The notes: generated by a model not told the origin, from the sequence alone. Positions 43,757-51,722 are shown, counted from the stretch's first letter. The stretch is 64,000 nt of DNA from Thiobacillus denitrificans ATCC 25259 (GCF_000012745.1 NC_007404.1:1612001-1676000), one strand, 5' to 3'. Program-made: numbers and translations.

Positions 43757-43789
43757 TGGGCCAAATCTTGGCCAAATCAGGCCAAGCCG
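43757..43789 (+). repeat. Tandem 11-bp repeats at the left end (candidate integrase arm sites)
   Basis: TGGGCCAAATC (43757-43767) and TTGGCCAAATC (43768-43778) are back to back, followed by a weaker third unit, AGGCCAAGCCG (43779-43789). Near-identical tandem units in the same orientation occur at the right end. Confidence 0.6.
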
Positions 43790-43858
43790 TTTCCTTTTTG
43801 GAAGGATTGAAACGGCATTACCTATACGTCGGGTCACTAACTTGAAAGTCGACCCGAA

Positions 43859-45004
43859 ATGCCCAACATCCGCCGCAAAAATGGCCAGTTCCAGGTTCGC
43901 CTGACGGTCAAGGGAAAGTCCATCTCCGCCACCTTCCCGACCCGGGAAGCCGCCACGGCCTGGGCCGTCGCCACCCGCCAGGAATTGCTCCTCGGCAAAC
44001 ACGCTGACGTCGAACGCGCGCGCCGCCATACCTTCGGCCAGCTGCTCGACCGCTATTCGGAAAAAATCACGCCGACGAAGCGCGGACAACGCCAGGAGAT
44101 GCAGCGCATCCGCATGCTGCGCGCGCATCCTATCGCCGCGCGCATCGCCGGCGAGCTGACCTCGATGGACTTCGCGGACCTGCGCGACGAGCTGAGCCCC
44201 GGCCGCAAGCCGAACACCGTCAGGCTCTATCTGAGTCTGTGCCAGCATGTGTACCGCATCGCCATCTCCGAGTGGGGATTCTCGACAATGAGCAACCCGC
44301 TCGCCGGCTTGCGCAAGCCCGAGGTCGACAATGCGCGCGATCGGCGGGTCAGCGCCGCGGAACTCGACCTCATCGTCGCCGCCATCCAGGATTTGCGCGC
44401 CCCCTGGTTCCCGTGGCTGTTCTTCTTCGTCATCCTCTGCCCGCAGCGCCGCGGGGAGATTCTGAGCACGCGATGGTCGGACGTGGATTTTGACTTGCGT
44501 CGCTTGCGCATCGGCCTCGGAAAAGACGGCAAGCCGCGCTACGCCCCGCTCGCGCCCGATGCCATCACCCTGCTCGAACATCTGCCCCGCTCCGAGGACG
44601 GCCGGCTGTTTCCGCTCTCGGCCAACGCCGTGAACATGTGCTGGAAGGGCATCCTCAAAAAAACCGGCATCAAGGACCTGCACTGGCATGACCTGCGGCA
44701 CGAGGGTACGTCGCGCTACGCGCTGATTCTCGGAAAAGACATTTTTAAGCTCAAGGTCGTGAGCGGCCACAAGGACATCCGCTCGCTCGACAGATACGTG
44801 AACCACAAGGCGGAGGATGTGGCGTTTGAGCTCGCTGGCGGCAAGCCGCCTGCCCCGCCGCGGCTGCCGCTCGACGAAGTGCTGTACGCAGGAACACGCC
44901 CACCCGGGGGGAGCCCGAACACCGTCCCCGTCCCTGTGCCTTCCGAGCAGAAGACCGCGAAAGTCATCCCATTCAGGACCTCGGCGCGGGGACGACACGG
45001 ATGA
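43859..45004 (+). CDS. Tyrosine recombinase (integrase) of the tRNA-Asn element
   Basis: A 381-residue phage-type integrase. Residues 1-55 form an arm-binding domain, about 58-150 a core-binding domain, and about 160-320 the catalytic domain. The active-site residues are present: Arg198 (QRRGEI), His277 and Arg280 (HDLRHEGTSR), His304 (SGHKDIRSLDRY) and the nucleophile Tyr313. It should excise and integrate the element at tRNA-Asn. It appears intact. The last 60 residues are a Pro-rich tail. Its stop overlaps an ATG as ATGA. Confidence 0.95.
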   Translation: MPNIRRKNGQFQVRLTVKGKSISATFPTREAATAWAVATRQELLLGKHADVERARRHTFGQLLDRYSEKITPTKRGQRQEMQRIRMLRAHPIAARIAGELTSMDFADLRDELSPGRKPNTVRLYLSLCQHVYRIAISEWGFSTMSNPLAGLRKPEVDNARDRRVSAAELDLIVAAIQDLRAPWFPWLFFFVILCPQRRGEILSTRWSDVDFDLRRLRIGLGKDGKPRYAPLAPDAITLLEHLPRSEDGRLFPLSANAVNMCWKGILKKTGIKDLHWHDLRHEGTSRYALILGKDIFKLKVVSGHKDIRSLDRYVNHKAEDVAFELAGGKPPAPPRLPLDEVLYAGTRPPGGSPNTVPVPVPSEQKTAKVIPFRTSARGRHG

Positions 45005-45345
45005 CAGCGGCGCTCACCGCTTACGCGAAAAAGACAGTCGCCGCGGCCCCCGGCATCCACATTCGATTCTGCACAGAACCCTCCTGCCCGTTCGCGACGG
45101 GCTTCGGGCTTGCGTGTGATTCTGGTGCATCGAGGGTCTGGCCGGCGATCGGTTGTTTTGGAATTGCATTCGCTATACAGGTTGTTACCCATCACAAGCG
45201 GTACCTGCGCATGATGACGCATATTCAGGGATGGTCAGCCGCTTTCGACTATGGTGCCTCGCTCAAGGACCTCACGGCAGCCTTGGAAGGCTGTAACGCC
45301 TTCAAGGAGGATGTCCGAGCGTACAAGCTGTTGTTCCCGGCTTAA
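45001..45345 (+). CDS. Possible small ORF coupled to the integrase gene
   Basis: A 114-codon ORF whose ATG overlaps the integrase stop (ATGA). The product starts MTAALTAYAKKTVAAAPG and has several Cys residues. I recognise no family and the residue composition is not convincing. The overlap is the main reason to list it. Confidence 0.3.
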   Translation: MTAALTAYAKKTVAAAPGIHIRFCTEPSCPFATGFGLACDSGASRVWPAIGCFGIAFAIQVVTHHKRYLRMMTHIQGWSAAFDYGASLKDLTAALEGCNAFKEDVRAYKLLFPA

Positions 45346-45593
45346 TTGGGAGGCTAGCCTTAGGCCCCTAGTTCTAGGGCCTGCGTATCAACACGCCAAG
45401 TGAACGGCTGGTTGCATGGAATGGGCGAGCAATGAGTGTCCACTTAAACTGGACAAATTCGTCGCAGCACCACAGGGGCATATTTTCATCGTGCTTACGG
45501 TCTCGGTGGGGCCCGCTCTGATCGCCCCTCAAGAAAGACGACTGGCTCTGCCTCGGCCAGTCATGGGACACCCTTCGCGTCAGCAGCGCTTCG
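45346..45593. other. Non-coding or unassigned part of the element
   Basis: These 248 bases contain no ORF I can support on either strand. They lie between the integrase-linked ORF and the end of the minus-strand HTH gene and may be a decayed gene. Confidence 0.4.
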
Positions 45594-45785
45594 TCAGTCA
45601 CCGCCGACCTCGCCCAGTTGGCGCAGCCATGCCTCAACAACCTGTCTGTGCCAGTAAACGCGCCGGCCTATCCTGAAATGCTGCGGCAGTTTGTTCTTGG
45701 CCAGGTAGTCGTCCAGGGTGCGCCGACTGACGCGCAGGACGGCCATCATGTCTTCGGTGGTGAGGATGTGTTCGACGAGGTCCAT
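45594..45785 (-). CDS. Small HTH protein, excisionase/AlpA-like
   Basis: A 63-residue protein starting MDLVEHILTTEDMMAVLRVS. The segment MMAVLRVSRRTLDDYLAKNKLP and the following IGRRVYWHRQVVEAWL fit the winged-helix, MerR-like HTH used by AlpA and excisionase proteins. It could be the directionality factor or a regulator of the element. I chose the ATG at 45785. Confidence 0.8.
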   Translation of the reverse strand: MDLVEHILTTEDMMAVLRVSRRTLDDYLAKNKLPQHFRIGRRVYWHRQVVEAWLRQLGEVGGD

Positions 45786-45912
45786 ACCGGTTCCTTCGTA
45801 ATTGGATACCCCGTATAGCGATCGCGAGTTCAACGTATCCGACGCGAATCCTGATTTTCGCGGGTGCGGATTTGGCCGCGGTCACAGCAAGCCGTTTTGT
45901 GTGCGGAAATTT

Positions 45913-45934
45913 TGGGCCAAATCTGGGCCAAATT
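45913..45934 (+). repeat. Tandem 11-bp repeats at the right end (candidate integrase arm sites)
   Basis: TGGGCCAAATC (45913-45923) and TGGGCCAAATT (45924-45934) repeat the units found near the left end, in the same orientation and at the same 11-base period. Confidence 0.6.
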
Positions 45935-45940
45935 TGTTCT

Positions 45941-45976
45941 ACATGCACTTGCATGTAGTTGCGAGTCGTGTATAAT
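45941..45976 (+). promoter_or_regulatory. Strong outward promoter with overlapping palindromic operator
   Basis: TTGCAT (45949-45954) and TATAAT (45971-45976), 16 bases apart, point toward the right attachment site. The perfect palindrome ACATGCA-CT-TGCATGT (45941-45956) overlaps the -35 box, as an operator would. No protein gene of the element lies directly downstream. Confidence 0.65.
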
Positions 45977-46038
45977 AAGTAACTGTTTTTAAGGGATCTT
46001 TGTGAAACCCTAACCCGACGTGCCTGGGACCAAATGAG

Positions 46039-46083
46039 CTGTTAATCCGCAGGTCCCTGGTTCGAGCCCAGGTCGGGGAGCCA
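46039..46083 (+). repeat. attR: 45-bp direct repeat of the tRNA-Asn 3' end
   Basis: An exact copy of 43665-43709 that lacks the 5' half of a tRNA. It marks the right boundary of the element. Confidence 0.95.
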
Positions 46084-46090
46084 GATACAG

Positions 46091-46118
46091 AAAGGCCCGC
46101 AGCGATGCGGGCCTTTTC
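46091..46118 (+). terminator. Terminator after attR (likely the original tRNA-Asn terminator)
   Basis: An 11-bp perfect stem, AAAGGCCCGCA and TGCGGGCCTTT with a GCGA loop, is followed by T and CATTTT. It lies seven bases after the tRNA copy and was probably the tRNA-Asn terminator before insertion. Confidence 0.8.
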
Positions 46119-46358
46119 ATTTTCGGCAGACCACGTTCCGGCCAGTGGTTCATTCGTTAAGCCGCTCAGCCCGAGCCTTAACCTCCCCGCAGGACCATTC
46201 CGACCCCCCAAGCGGCATCCACCTACAGGACGCCGATGATCTTTCCGCTCAAAACCGCGGCTTGATTTGGATAAGCTCAAGGAACGGTGCGGGCGCCGCG
46301 GCGTCGCGCTGTCGATCGAATCCGTTCCACTGTAGCCACCCTTTCACGAGGAGAACCA
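46119..46358. other. Intergenic region ahead of the membrane peptide gene
   Basis: These 240 bases hold no gene I can support. They should contain the promoter of the 24-residue peptide gene. No confident sigma-70 match was found. Confidence 0.4.
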
Positions 46359-46433
46359 ATGAACAACATCATCTACATCGTGGGTCTGATCGTAGTTGTT
46401 ATCGCGATTCTGTCGTTCCTCGGGCTCGGCTGA
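46359..46433 (+). CDS. 24-residue single-helix membrane peptide
   Basis: A 25-codon ORF starting MNNIIYIVGLIVVVIAIL and ending GLG. Nearly all of it is a membrane helix. It has a strong ACGAGGAGAACC ribosome binding site seven bases before the ATG and a 12-bp hairpin just after its stop. These make it a credible gene despite its size. Function unknown. Confidence 0.75.
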   Translation: MNNIIYIVGLIVVVIAILSFLGLG

Positions 46434-46437
46434 CTGG

Positions 46438-46469
46438 GCGCGCCGCCAGGCACCGTACTGGCGGCGCGC
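46438..46469 (+). terminator. Hairpin after the membrane peptide gene
   Basis: GCGCGCCGCCAG and CTGGCGGCGCGC form a perfect 12-bp stem with an 8-base loop. There is no T-run, so it may be a 3'-stabilising or Rho-linked structure rather than a classic terminator. Confidence 0.55.
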
Positions 46470-46506
46470 GCGTCCGCCTCGGGGTGCCTGAAACGACGAA
46501 CGTCGG

Positions 46507-46950
46507 CTACTCAGCAATCGTTGGGGTTTCCGCGGGCTTGGTCGGCAGGCCCTGCAGGATGTTGCCGGGAACGGGGCGCGAGAAGAAGGTCCGGCCCACG
46601 AGACCGAGCGAGAACGGCTCGCTGCGGTTCCACGGCAGCAGCGACACGCAGCGCGCCATCGTGCAGTAGCCCAAAATGAGCTGCGCCCAGGTGCCGATCG
46701 TCGGGACCCAGTAAAGCCACTGCATCGGTTCGGGGAGCGAGACCAGCAGCAGCATCAGGTACCAGAACCTGACCTGGACCGGGAAGGCGGCGACGCTGCC
46801 CTCGCGCAGCGTGAAGTGCACGAGTTGGACGATGGTCAGGCCGATCGCGAGCACGAACGCGCTTTCGTAGCCGGCGACACCGGCGGTAAGCAGGCAGGCG
46901 GTGACGAGCCAGTACCACCAGCTCAGTTCCTTGTAGTCGATCATGAACAT
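46507..46950 (-). CDS. Polytopic membrane protein of unknown function
   Basis: A 147-residue protein starting MFMIDYKELSWWYWLVTACL with about four hydrophobic helices (residues about 9-27, 30-50, 62-80, 86-105) and a soluble C-terminus ending in a Pro/Thr-rich stretch. I do not recognise the family. An AAAGGAGAG site precedes the start. It converges with the peptide gene. Confidence 0.72.
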   Translation of the reverse strand: MFMIDYKELSWWYWLVTACLLTAGVAGYESAFVLAIGLTIVQLVHFTLREGSVAAFPVQVRFWYLMLLLVSLPEPMQWLYWVPTIGTWAQLILGYCTMARCVSLLPWNRSEPFSLGLVGRTFFSRPVPGNILQGLPTKPAETPTIAE

Positions 46951-47172
46951 GTTGTCTCTCCTTTGATCTGTCAGGCGCGCACTATAAACCAAGCACGTCC
47001 CGCCGGCTGCGCCGCGGCCGGCGAAATTCTGTTTTAGATCAGTACGTTCAAAACCGGTATGCCGAGATGGCGGGTCGCGCCGTCAAGGAGTCATGTGCGT
47101 CACCTCGACGCAAAAATGGCGTGCACCGGGTTTCCGGCGCGCCCCCTTTTTTCGGCGCGGGTTAAAGACCGC

Positions 47173-47697
47173 TTATTTCCGGATGCAGGCCTCGCCGACC
47201 AGCGTGAAGGTGTTCAGGTTCTTGTTCGGGCAGGCGCTGACGGTGCCCTCGGCGGTGACGGCCAGCGAACCGCCGCGGAAGATGCCGATCCCCTTCTGGA
47301 CCTCGCTGATCGTCTCGTCGACGCTGAACGCACACGGCGCACCGGTGTCGTCGACGGCGAGCACGCCGGTGATCTGGACCTGGTCGTTCTGGGTGACGAA
47401 GGCATTTCGAAGATCGAACACGGCCGTGTGCGAGTGTGTGCTGGTGCCGGTTTCGGGGTCGCTCGACAGGGTTCGCCCGATCAGGGCACCGCAGTCGTTG
47501 AAGGCCTCGCGCCCGCTTGCGGATTCGATCAGCGTCAGGCAAATCTGCCCGACCTGCTTCGTGGGGGTGACGTTGATCGTCGTCACGTTGCCGTTCACGT
47601 TCACGTGCCGGAGCCCTGGCCCGCATTGCAGGGCGGCGAACGACTGCAGCGGAAACAGGGTCAGGGTGGCCAGGGTCATCAGACTGCGTTTAAACAT
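47173..47697 (-). CDS. Secreted protein of unknown function
   Basis: A 174-residue protein with a clear signal peptide (residues 1-22, MFKRSLMTLATLTLFPLQSFAA). The mature part is Thr/Val-rich with paired cysteines (LQCGPG, QICLTL, FNDCGAL, APCAFS, SACPNK, EACIRK), which suggests disulfides and a beta-rich fold outside the cytoplasm. The family is not recognised. An AGGAG site precedes the ATG. Confidence 0.75.
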   Translation of the reverse strand: MFKRSLMTLATLTLFPLQSFAALQCGPGLRHVNVNGNVTTINVTPTKQVGQICLTLIESASGREAFNDCGALIGRTLSSDPETGTSTHSHTAVFDLRNAFVTQNDQVQITGVLAVDDTGAPCAFSVDETISEVQKGIGIFRGGSLAVTAEGTVSACPNKNLNTFTLVGEACIRK

Positions 47698-47890
47698 TGT
47701 GTTGCTCCTCCGTTGTGGTTGCGGGTTTGGTGTTATGACGCCGGAGCGACGCGTCGCGCGTCTATCCGGCGGGTTGGATTGGCGACCTTAGGGGAAACGC
47801 CCGGGCGCGGATATACAACTTTAGTCGTAGCCCCGCCCGCGAACCGCGGTCCGGCGAAGGGCCGGCGCCTGGCGCGAATCCACGGCGCCC

Positions 47891-48286
47891 TCACGCCCAG
47901 TACTTCGCCTTGTCGGGGAGCACCCAGCGCACGCCGCCGCGCGGGTCTTCCTTGTCGCCGCGATAGCGCGGGATGACGTGGATGTGGAGGTGGGGCACGC
48001 TCTGCCCGCCCGCGGGGCCGTGGTTGATGCCGAAGTTGTAGCCGTCGGGCGCGTGGTGCCGGTCGAGGATGGCCTTCGCGTGCTCCATCATCGTCAACAG
48101 CGCCAGACGTTCGGCGTCGCTGGCCTCGAACAGCGTCGCAAAATGCCGGCGCGGGATGATCACGGTGTGGCCGGGCGAGACCGGAAAGCCGTCGCGGTAC
48201 GCGACCGTCAACGCGTCTTCGGCGACGATGCGGTGCGGCTCGAGCTGGCAGAAGGGACAGGGTTTGGCTGGGGTCGTCACGGTCAT
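47891..48286 (-). CDS. HIT family protein
   Basis: A 131-residue histidine-triad protein with HLHIHV at 99-104 (His99, His101, His103) and a CPFC pair at 10-13. HIT proteins hydrolyse nucleotide phosphoramidates or dinucleotides. The start at 48286 gives a normal-length HIT protein. Confidence 0.93.
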   Translation of the reverse strand: MTVTTPAKPCPFCQLEPHRIVAEDALTVAYRDGFPVSPGHTVIIPRRHFATLFEASDAERLALLTMMEHAKAILDRHHAPDGYNFGINHGPAGGQSVPHLHIHVIPRYRGDKEDPRGGVRWVLPDKAKYWA

Positions 48287-48616
48287 GCCTGGGATGTCGA
48301 TGTCTCGTTGCACCGGCCTCCACGGGGATCGCGTAGGCCGGAGGGCGGCTGCAAGGCCTTGCGCGAGTGTAACCGGTTCACCTCGGCGCGGCACGCCACG
48401 ACGCGAGGGCGTAGACTCGGATCGCGTGGCATCCGGCATCGCGGCGGTCGCGCGCTTTGCAACGGAAGGGTCAAACGGCGTGAACGAATCCTTCCACCTC
48501 TACTCTGGAAGTCATGACCCGGCGACCGACCGCCGCGCAAGCGAGTGCGCGCCGCCGCCGGGTAGCACGACCGTGTAACCCAACCGTTCGAACCCGTATA
48601 CAAGGAGGCGCCGCCC
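48287..48616. other. Divergent intergenic region between HIT and oxidoreductase genes
   Basis: These 330 bases show no gene I can support. They must carry the promoters for both directions. A CAAGGAGGCGCC ribosome binding site for the oxidoreductase lies at the right edge. Confidence 0.5.
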
Positions 48617-49729
48617 GTGAGCACACTGTTTTCGCCCTTCCGACTCGGCACGCGCGTGCTGAAGAACCGCATCGTCGTCTCGCCGATGTGCCAATACTCG
48701 GCCGAGGACGGCTGCGCGACCGACTGGCACATGATCCATCTGGGCCATCTCGCACTGTCCGGCGCGGGGCTGCTGTTCGTCGAGGCGACGGCGGTCTCGC
48801 CCGAAGGCCGCATCGCGGCGTCCGATCTCGGCCTGTGGTCGGACGACAACGAGGCGGCGCTGCGCCGCGTCGTCGACGCGATCCGCCGCTACGCGCCACC
48901 GCTGGCACTCGGCATCCAGCTCGCCCACGCGGGTCGCAAGGCGTCGACCGACGTGCCCTGGGCGGGCGGACACTTCATCCTGCCCGAACAGGGCGGCTGG
49001 CAGACGCTCGCGCCGTCCGCCCTCGCCTACGCGCCCGGCGACGCTGCCCCCCGCGCGCTCGACACAGCAGGCCTCGAGCGGGTACGCGGAGAATTCGTCA
49101 CCGCCGCCCAGCGCGCCGAGCGACTCGGTTTCGACGTGATCGAACTGCACGCGGCGCACGGTTACCTGCTGCATGAATTCCTCTCGCCGCTGTCGAACGT
49201 GCGCGACGACCGTTACGGCGGCAGCCTCGAAAACCGCATGCGCTTCCCGCTCGAGGTGTTCGACGCCATGCGCGCGGCGCTTCACGCAGACGTCCCGCTC
49301 GGCGTGCGGATTTCCGCCACCGACTGGGTCGAAGGCGGCTGGGACATCGCGCAAAGCCTCGCCTTCGCCGAAGCGTTGCGGCGCCGCGGCTGCGCCTTCA
49401 TCGACGTTTCGAGCGGCGGCCTGTCGCCGGCGCAGCAGATCCCGGTCGCGCCGGGTTACCAGCTGCCTTTCGCGGCGCAGATCCGCGGCGAGACCGGCAT
49501 GCCGACCATGGCCGTCGGCCTGATCACCGACCCTCACCAGGCCGAGAACATCGTCGCCGGCGGCCACGCCGACCTGGTCGCGCTCGCCCGCGGCATGCTG
49601 TACGACCCGCGCTGGCCGTGGCACGCGGCGGCCGAACTCGGCGCGCGCGCCGACGCGCCCAAGCAATACTGGGCGGCGCCGCCGCACGGACACGGAACCC
49701 TGTTCAAGCGTGACAAGGACGCCGAATGA
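48617..49729 (+). CDS. NADH:flavin oxidoreductase, old yellow enzyme (NamA/YqjM type)
   Basis: A 370-residue FMN-dependent TIM-barrel ene-reductase. Cys25 and Tyr27 in VVSPMCQYSAEDG mark the class II, thermophilic-like group. The HAAHGYLLHEFLSP and RYGGSLENRMRFPLEV segments are typical. It reduces activated C=C bonds, and the physiological substrate is unknown. It starts with GTG at 48617 behind a strong ribosome binding site. Confidence 0.93.
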   Translation: MSTLFSPFRLGTRVLKNRIVVSPMCQYSAEDGCATDWHMIHLGHLALSGAGLLFVEATAVSPEGRIAASDLGLWSDDNEAALRRVVDAIRRYAPPLALGIQLAHAGRKASTDVPWAGGHFILPEQGGWQTLAPSALAYAPGDAAPRALDTAGLERVRGEFVTAAQRAERLGFDVIELHAAHGYLLHEFLSPLSNVRDDRYGGSLENRMRFPLEVFDAMRAALHADVPLGVRISATDWVEGGWDIAQSLAFAEALRRRGCAFIDVSSGGLSPAQQIPVAPGYQLPFAAQIRGETGMPTMAVGLITDPHQAENIVAGGHADLVALARGMLYDPRWPWHAAAELGARADAPKQYWAAPPHGHGTLFKRDKDAE

Positions 49730-49873
49730 CTGCGGTCGGCGAAGCGCCGCAGGGACGCGCGCCGACGCCGGGGCACGGGTGGTCGTTCGAAGCGGGGGTG
49801 CCGCGGTGCTTCCCGGCTTGCCGCGCGCTGCATCGCGCCAAACACGAGCGCGGCGGCACCTGACCCTGCGCAC

Positions 49874-51463
49874 ATGAGCGCCGTCCTCGCCCCCGCCTCG
49901 CCGTGGGCTCCGCTGCGCAATCGCGTCTTCCGCATGATGTGGATCGCATCGCTCGCGTCGAACATCGGCACCTGGATGCACGAGGTCGGCGCGGGCTGGC
50001 TCATGACCTCGCTCGCGCCCGACCCGCTCATGGTCGCGCTCGTACAGGCGGCGGCGACGGCACCGGTATTCCTGCTCGCGCTGCCGGCCGGCGCGCTCGC
50101 CGACATCGTCGACCGCCGCCGCTACCTGATCGTCTCGCAGCTGTGGATGCTCGTGGCGGCGACGCTGCTCGGCGTGTTCACGCTCGCGGGGGCCACCAAC
50201 GCCGCGCTGCTGTTGCTCTTCACCTTCGCGCTCGGCGTCGGCCGGGCGATGATGATGCCGGCCTGGGGCGCGGTCGTACCCGAGCTCGTGCCGCGATCCG
50301 AACTTGCGTCGGCGATCGCGCTGAACTCGATGGGCATGAACGCAGCGCGTTCGATGGGCCCCGCGCTCGCCGGCCTGATCGTCGCGTCGGCCGGACCCGG
50401 CGCGGTGTTCATGCTCAATGCGCTGTCGTTCCTCGCCGTCATCGCCGCCTTGAAGACCTGGCAGCGCGCGCCGCAGCCGAGCGAATTGCCGGCCGAGCGT
50501 CTGCTCGGCGCCGTGCGCGCGGGCCTGCGCTACGCCCGCCACTCGCCCGAACTGCGCGCCGTGCTCGTGCGCGAAGCGGCCTTCTTCGTGTTCGCGAGCG
50601 CCGCCTGGGCCTTGTTGCCGCTCATCGTCAGGCAGGAGCTGCAGGCCGGCCCGCGCACCTACGGGCTCTTTCTCGCCTGCATGGGCGTCGGCGCGGTCAC
50701 CGGCGCGCTGCTGCTGCCGCGACTCCACGCGCGCGCCTCGCGTGACCGCGTCGTCGCCGGCGCGACTGTGCTGCACGCGCTTGCCCTGCTCGCGCTCGCC
50801 CACAGCGGCAGCCTCGTCGCCGCGGGCGCGGCGATGGTGCTGATCGGCATCGCCTGGATCAGCGTCGTCTCCTCGCTCATGACCGCGGCGCAGACCGCCC
50901 TGCCACGCTGGGTGCGCGCGCGCGGACTCGCGCTTTTCTGGGTGTTTTTCACGGGCGGGATGGCCGCCGGCAGCACGCTCTGGGGTCAGGTCGCCTCGTC
51001 GACGGACATTCCGACCGCGCTCACGGCGGCGGCCATCGGCGCGCTCGCCGGCATCGTGCTCACGCGTCGATACCACATTGGCCGCCACGATGTCGCCGAC
51101 CTCTCGCCCTCGCAGCACTGGCCGAACCCGACCGGCCACGACGACGTCGGCCGCGACCGCGGGCCGGTCATGGTGACCGTCGAGTACCGGATCGATCCCG
51201 CGCGCGCGACCGAATTCACCCGGCTCCTCCAGCGCGTGCGCCGCATTCGCCGGCGCGACGGCGCGTTCATGTGGGAACTCTTCAGCGACGTCGCCGAGCC
51301 GGGGCGCATGCTCGAATGTTTCATGGTCGAATCCTGGCTCGAGCACCTGCGCCAGCACGAGCGCGTCACCGTCGCCGACCGCGAATTGCTCGAAGCGGCG
51401 CGCGCCTTCCACCTCGGCGACGCGCCGCCGGTCGTCACGCATCTCGTCGCCGAGACGCGCTGA
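49874..51463 (+). CDS. MFS exporter with a C-terminal monooxygenase-like (ABM) domain
   Basis: A 529-residue protein. Residues about 15-405 are a 12-helix MFS permease of the EntS/MFS_3 exporter group (SNIGTWMHEVGAGWLMTSL, LPAGALADIVDRRRY). Residues about 430-520 form a soluble ferredoxin-like domain resembling antibiotic-biosynthesis monooxygenase dimers (VTVEYRIDPARATEF, RDGAFMWELFSDVAEPGRMLE). The four-base gap to the DUF504 gene implies an operon. Substrate unknown. Confidence 0.88.
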   Translation: MSAVLAPASPWAPLRNRVFRMMWIASLASNIGTWMHEVGAGWLMTSLAPDPLMVALVQAAATAPVFLLALPAGALADIVDRRRYLIVSQLWMLVAATLLGVFTLAGATNAALLLLFTFALGVGRAMMMPAWGAVVPELVPRSELASAIALNSMGMNAARSMGPALAGLIVASAGPGAVFMLNALSFLAVIAALKTWQRAPQPSELPAERLLGAVRAGLRYARHSPELRAVLVREAAFFVFASAAWALLPLIVRQELQAGPRTYGLFLACMGVGAVTGALLLPRLHARASRDRVVAGATVLHALALLALAHSGSLVAAGAAMVLIGIAWISVVSSLMTAAQTALPRWVRARGLALFWVFFTGGMAAGSTLWGQVASSTDIPTALTAAAIGALAGIVLTRRYHIGRHDVADLSPSQHWPNPTGHDDVGRDRGPVMVTVEYRIDPARATEFTRLLQRVRRIRRRDGAFMWELFSDVAEPGRMLECFMVESWLEHLRQHERVTVADRELLEAARAFHLGDAPPVVTHLVAETR

Positions 51464-51467
51464 CGCC

Positions 51468-51722
51468 GTGGTGCCGATTCACGAGCTCCTCAACCGCCTG
51501 CGCTGGGACCCGGCGTTCGCCCGAGGCGGCTTCGTCCTCGGCTACTACGATCGCGTCGCCGACCGCGTGGTCCACGTGCCCGCAAGCAGGATCACGACCA
51601 TGCCCGGCGAGCATTTCAGCTTTCAGGTCAGCGACGCCGACGGCCACACCCGCGATATCCCCTTCCATCGCGTGCGCGAGGTCTACAAGGACGGCGCGCT
51701 GATCTGGCACCGCAAGCCTTGA
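51468..51722 (+). CDS. DUF504 (MJ1316-type) protein
   Basis: An 84-residue protein with the DUF504 pattern: LLNRLRWDPAF near the start, IPFHRVREVYKDG near the end, and a final IWHR. The domain occurs alone or fused to RNA-end-processing proteins, and its role is not settled. The start is GTG at 51468, directly after the exporter stop. Confidence 0.85.
   Translation: MVPIHELLNRLRWDPAFARGGFVLGYYDRVADRVVHVPASRITTMPGEHFSFQVSDADGHTRDIPFHRVREVYKDGALIWHRKP

Larger units (their letters stand above)
43710..46083. mobile_element. Small tRNA-Asn integrative element (about 2.4 kb)
   Basis: The unit between the two copies of the 45-bp repeat has an integrase gene, an overlapping unknown ORF, a minus-strand HTH protein, and repeat and promoter sites at its ends. 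I see no cargo, replication or transfer gene. It is either a minimal satellite-like element or a remnant of a larger island. Confidence 0.88.

Noticed and set aside
46005..46083. A complete second tRNA at attR
   Set aside because: The upstream bases cannot form the anticodon stem or D arm, so it is only a 3' fragment.
48512..51442. A 976-codon minus-strand ORF
   Set aside because: It lies opposite the oxidoreductase and exporter genes, whose products have clear family motifs. Its own translation is low-complexity.
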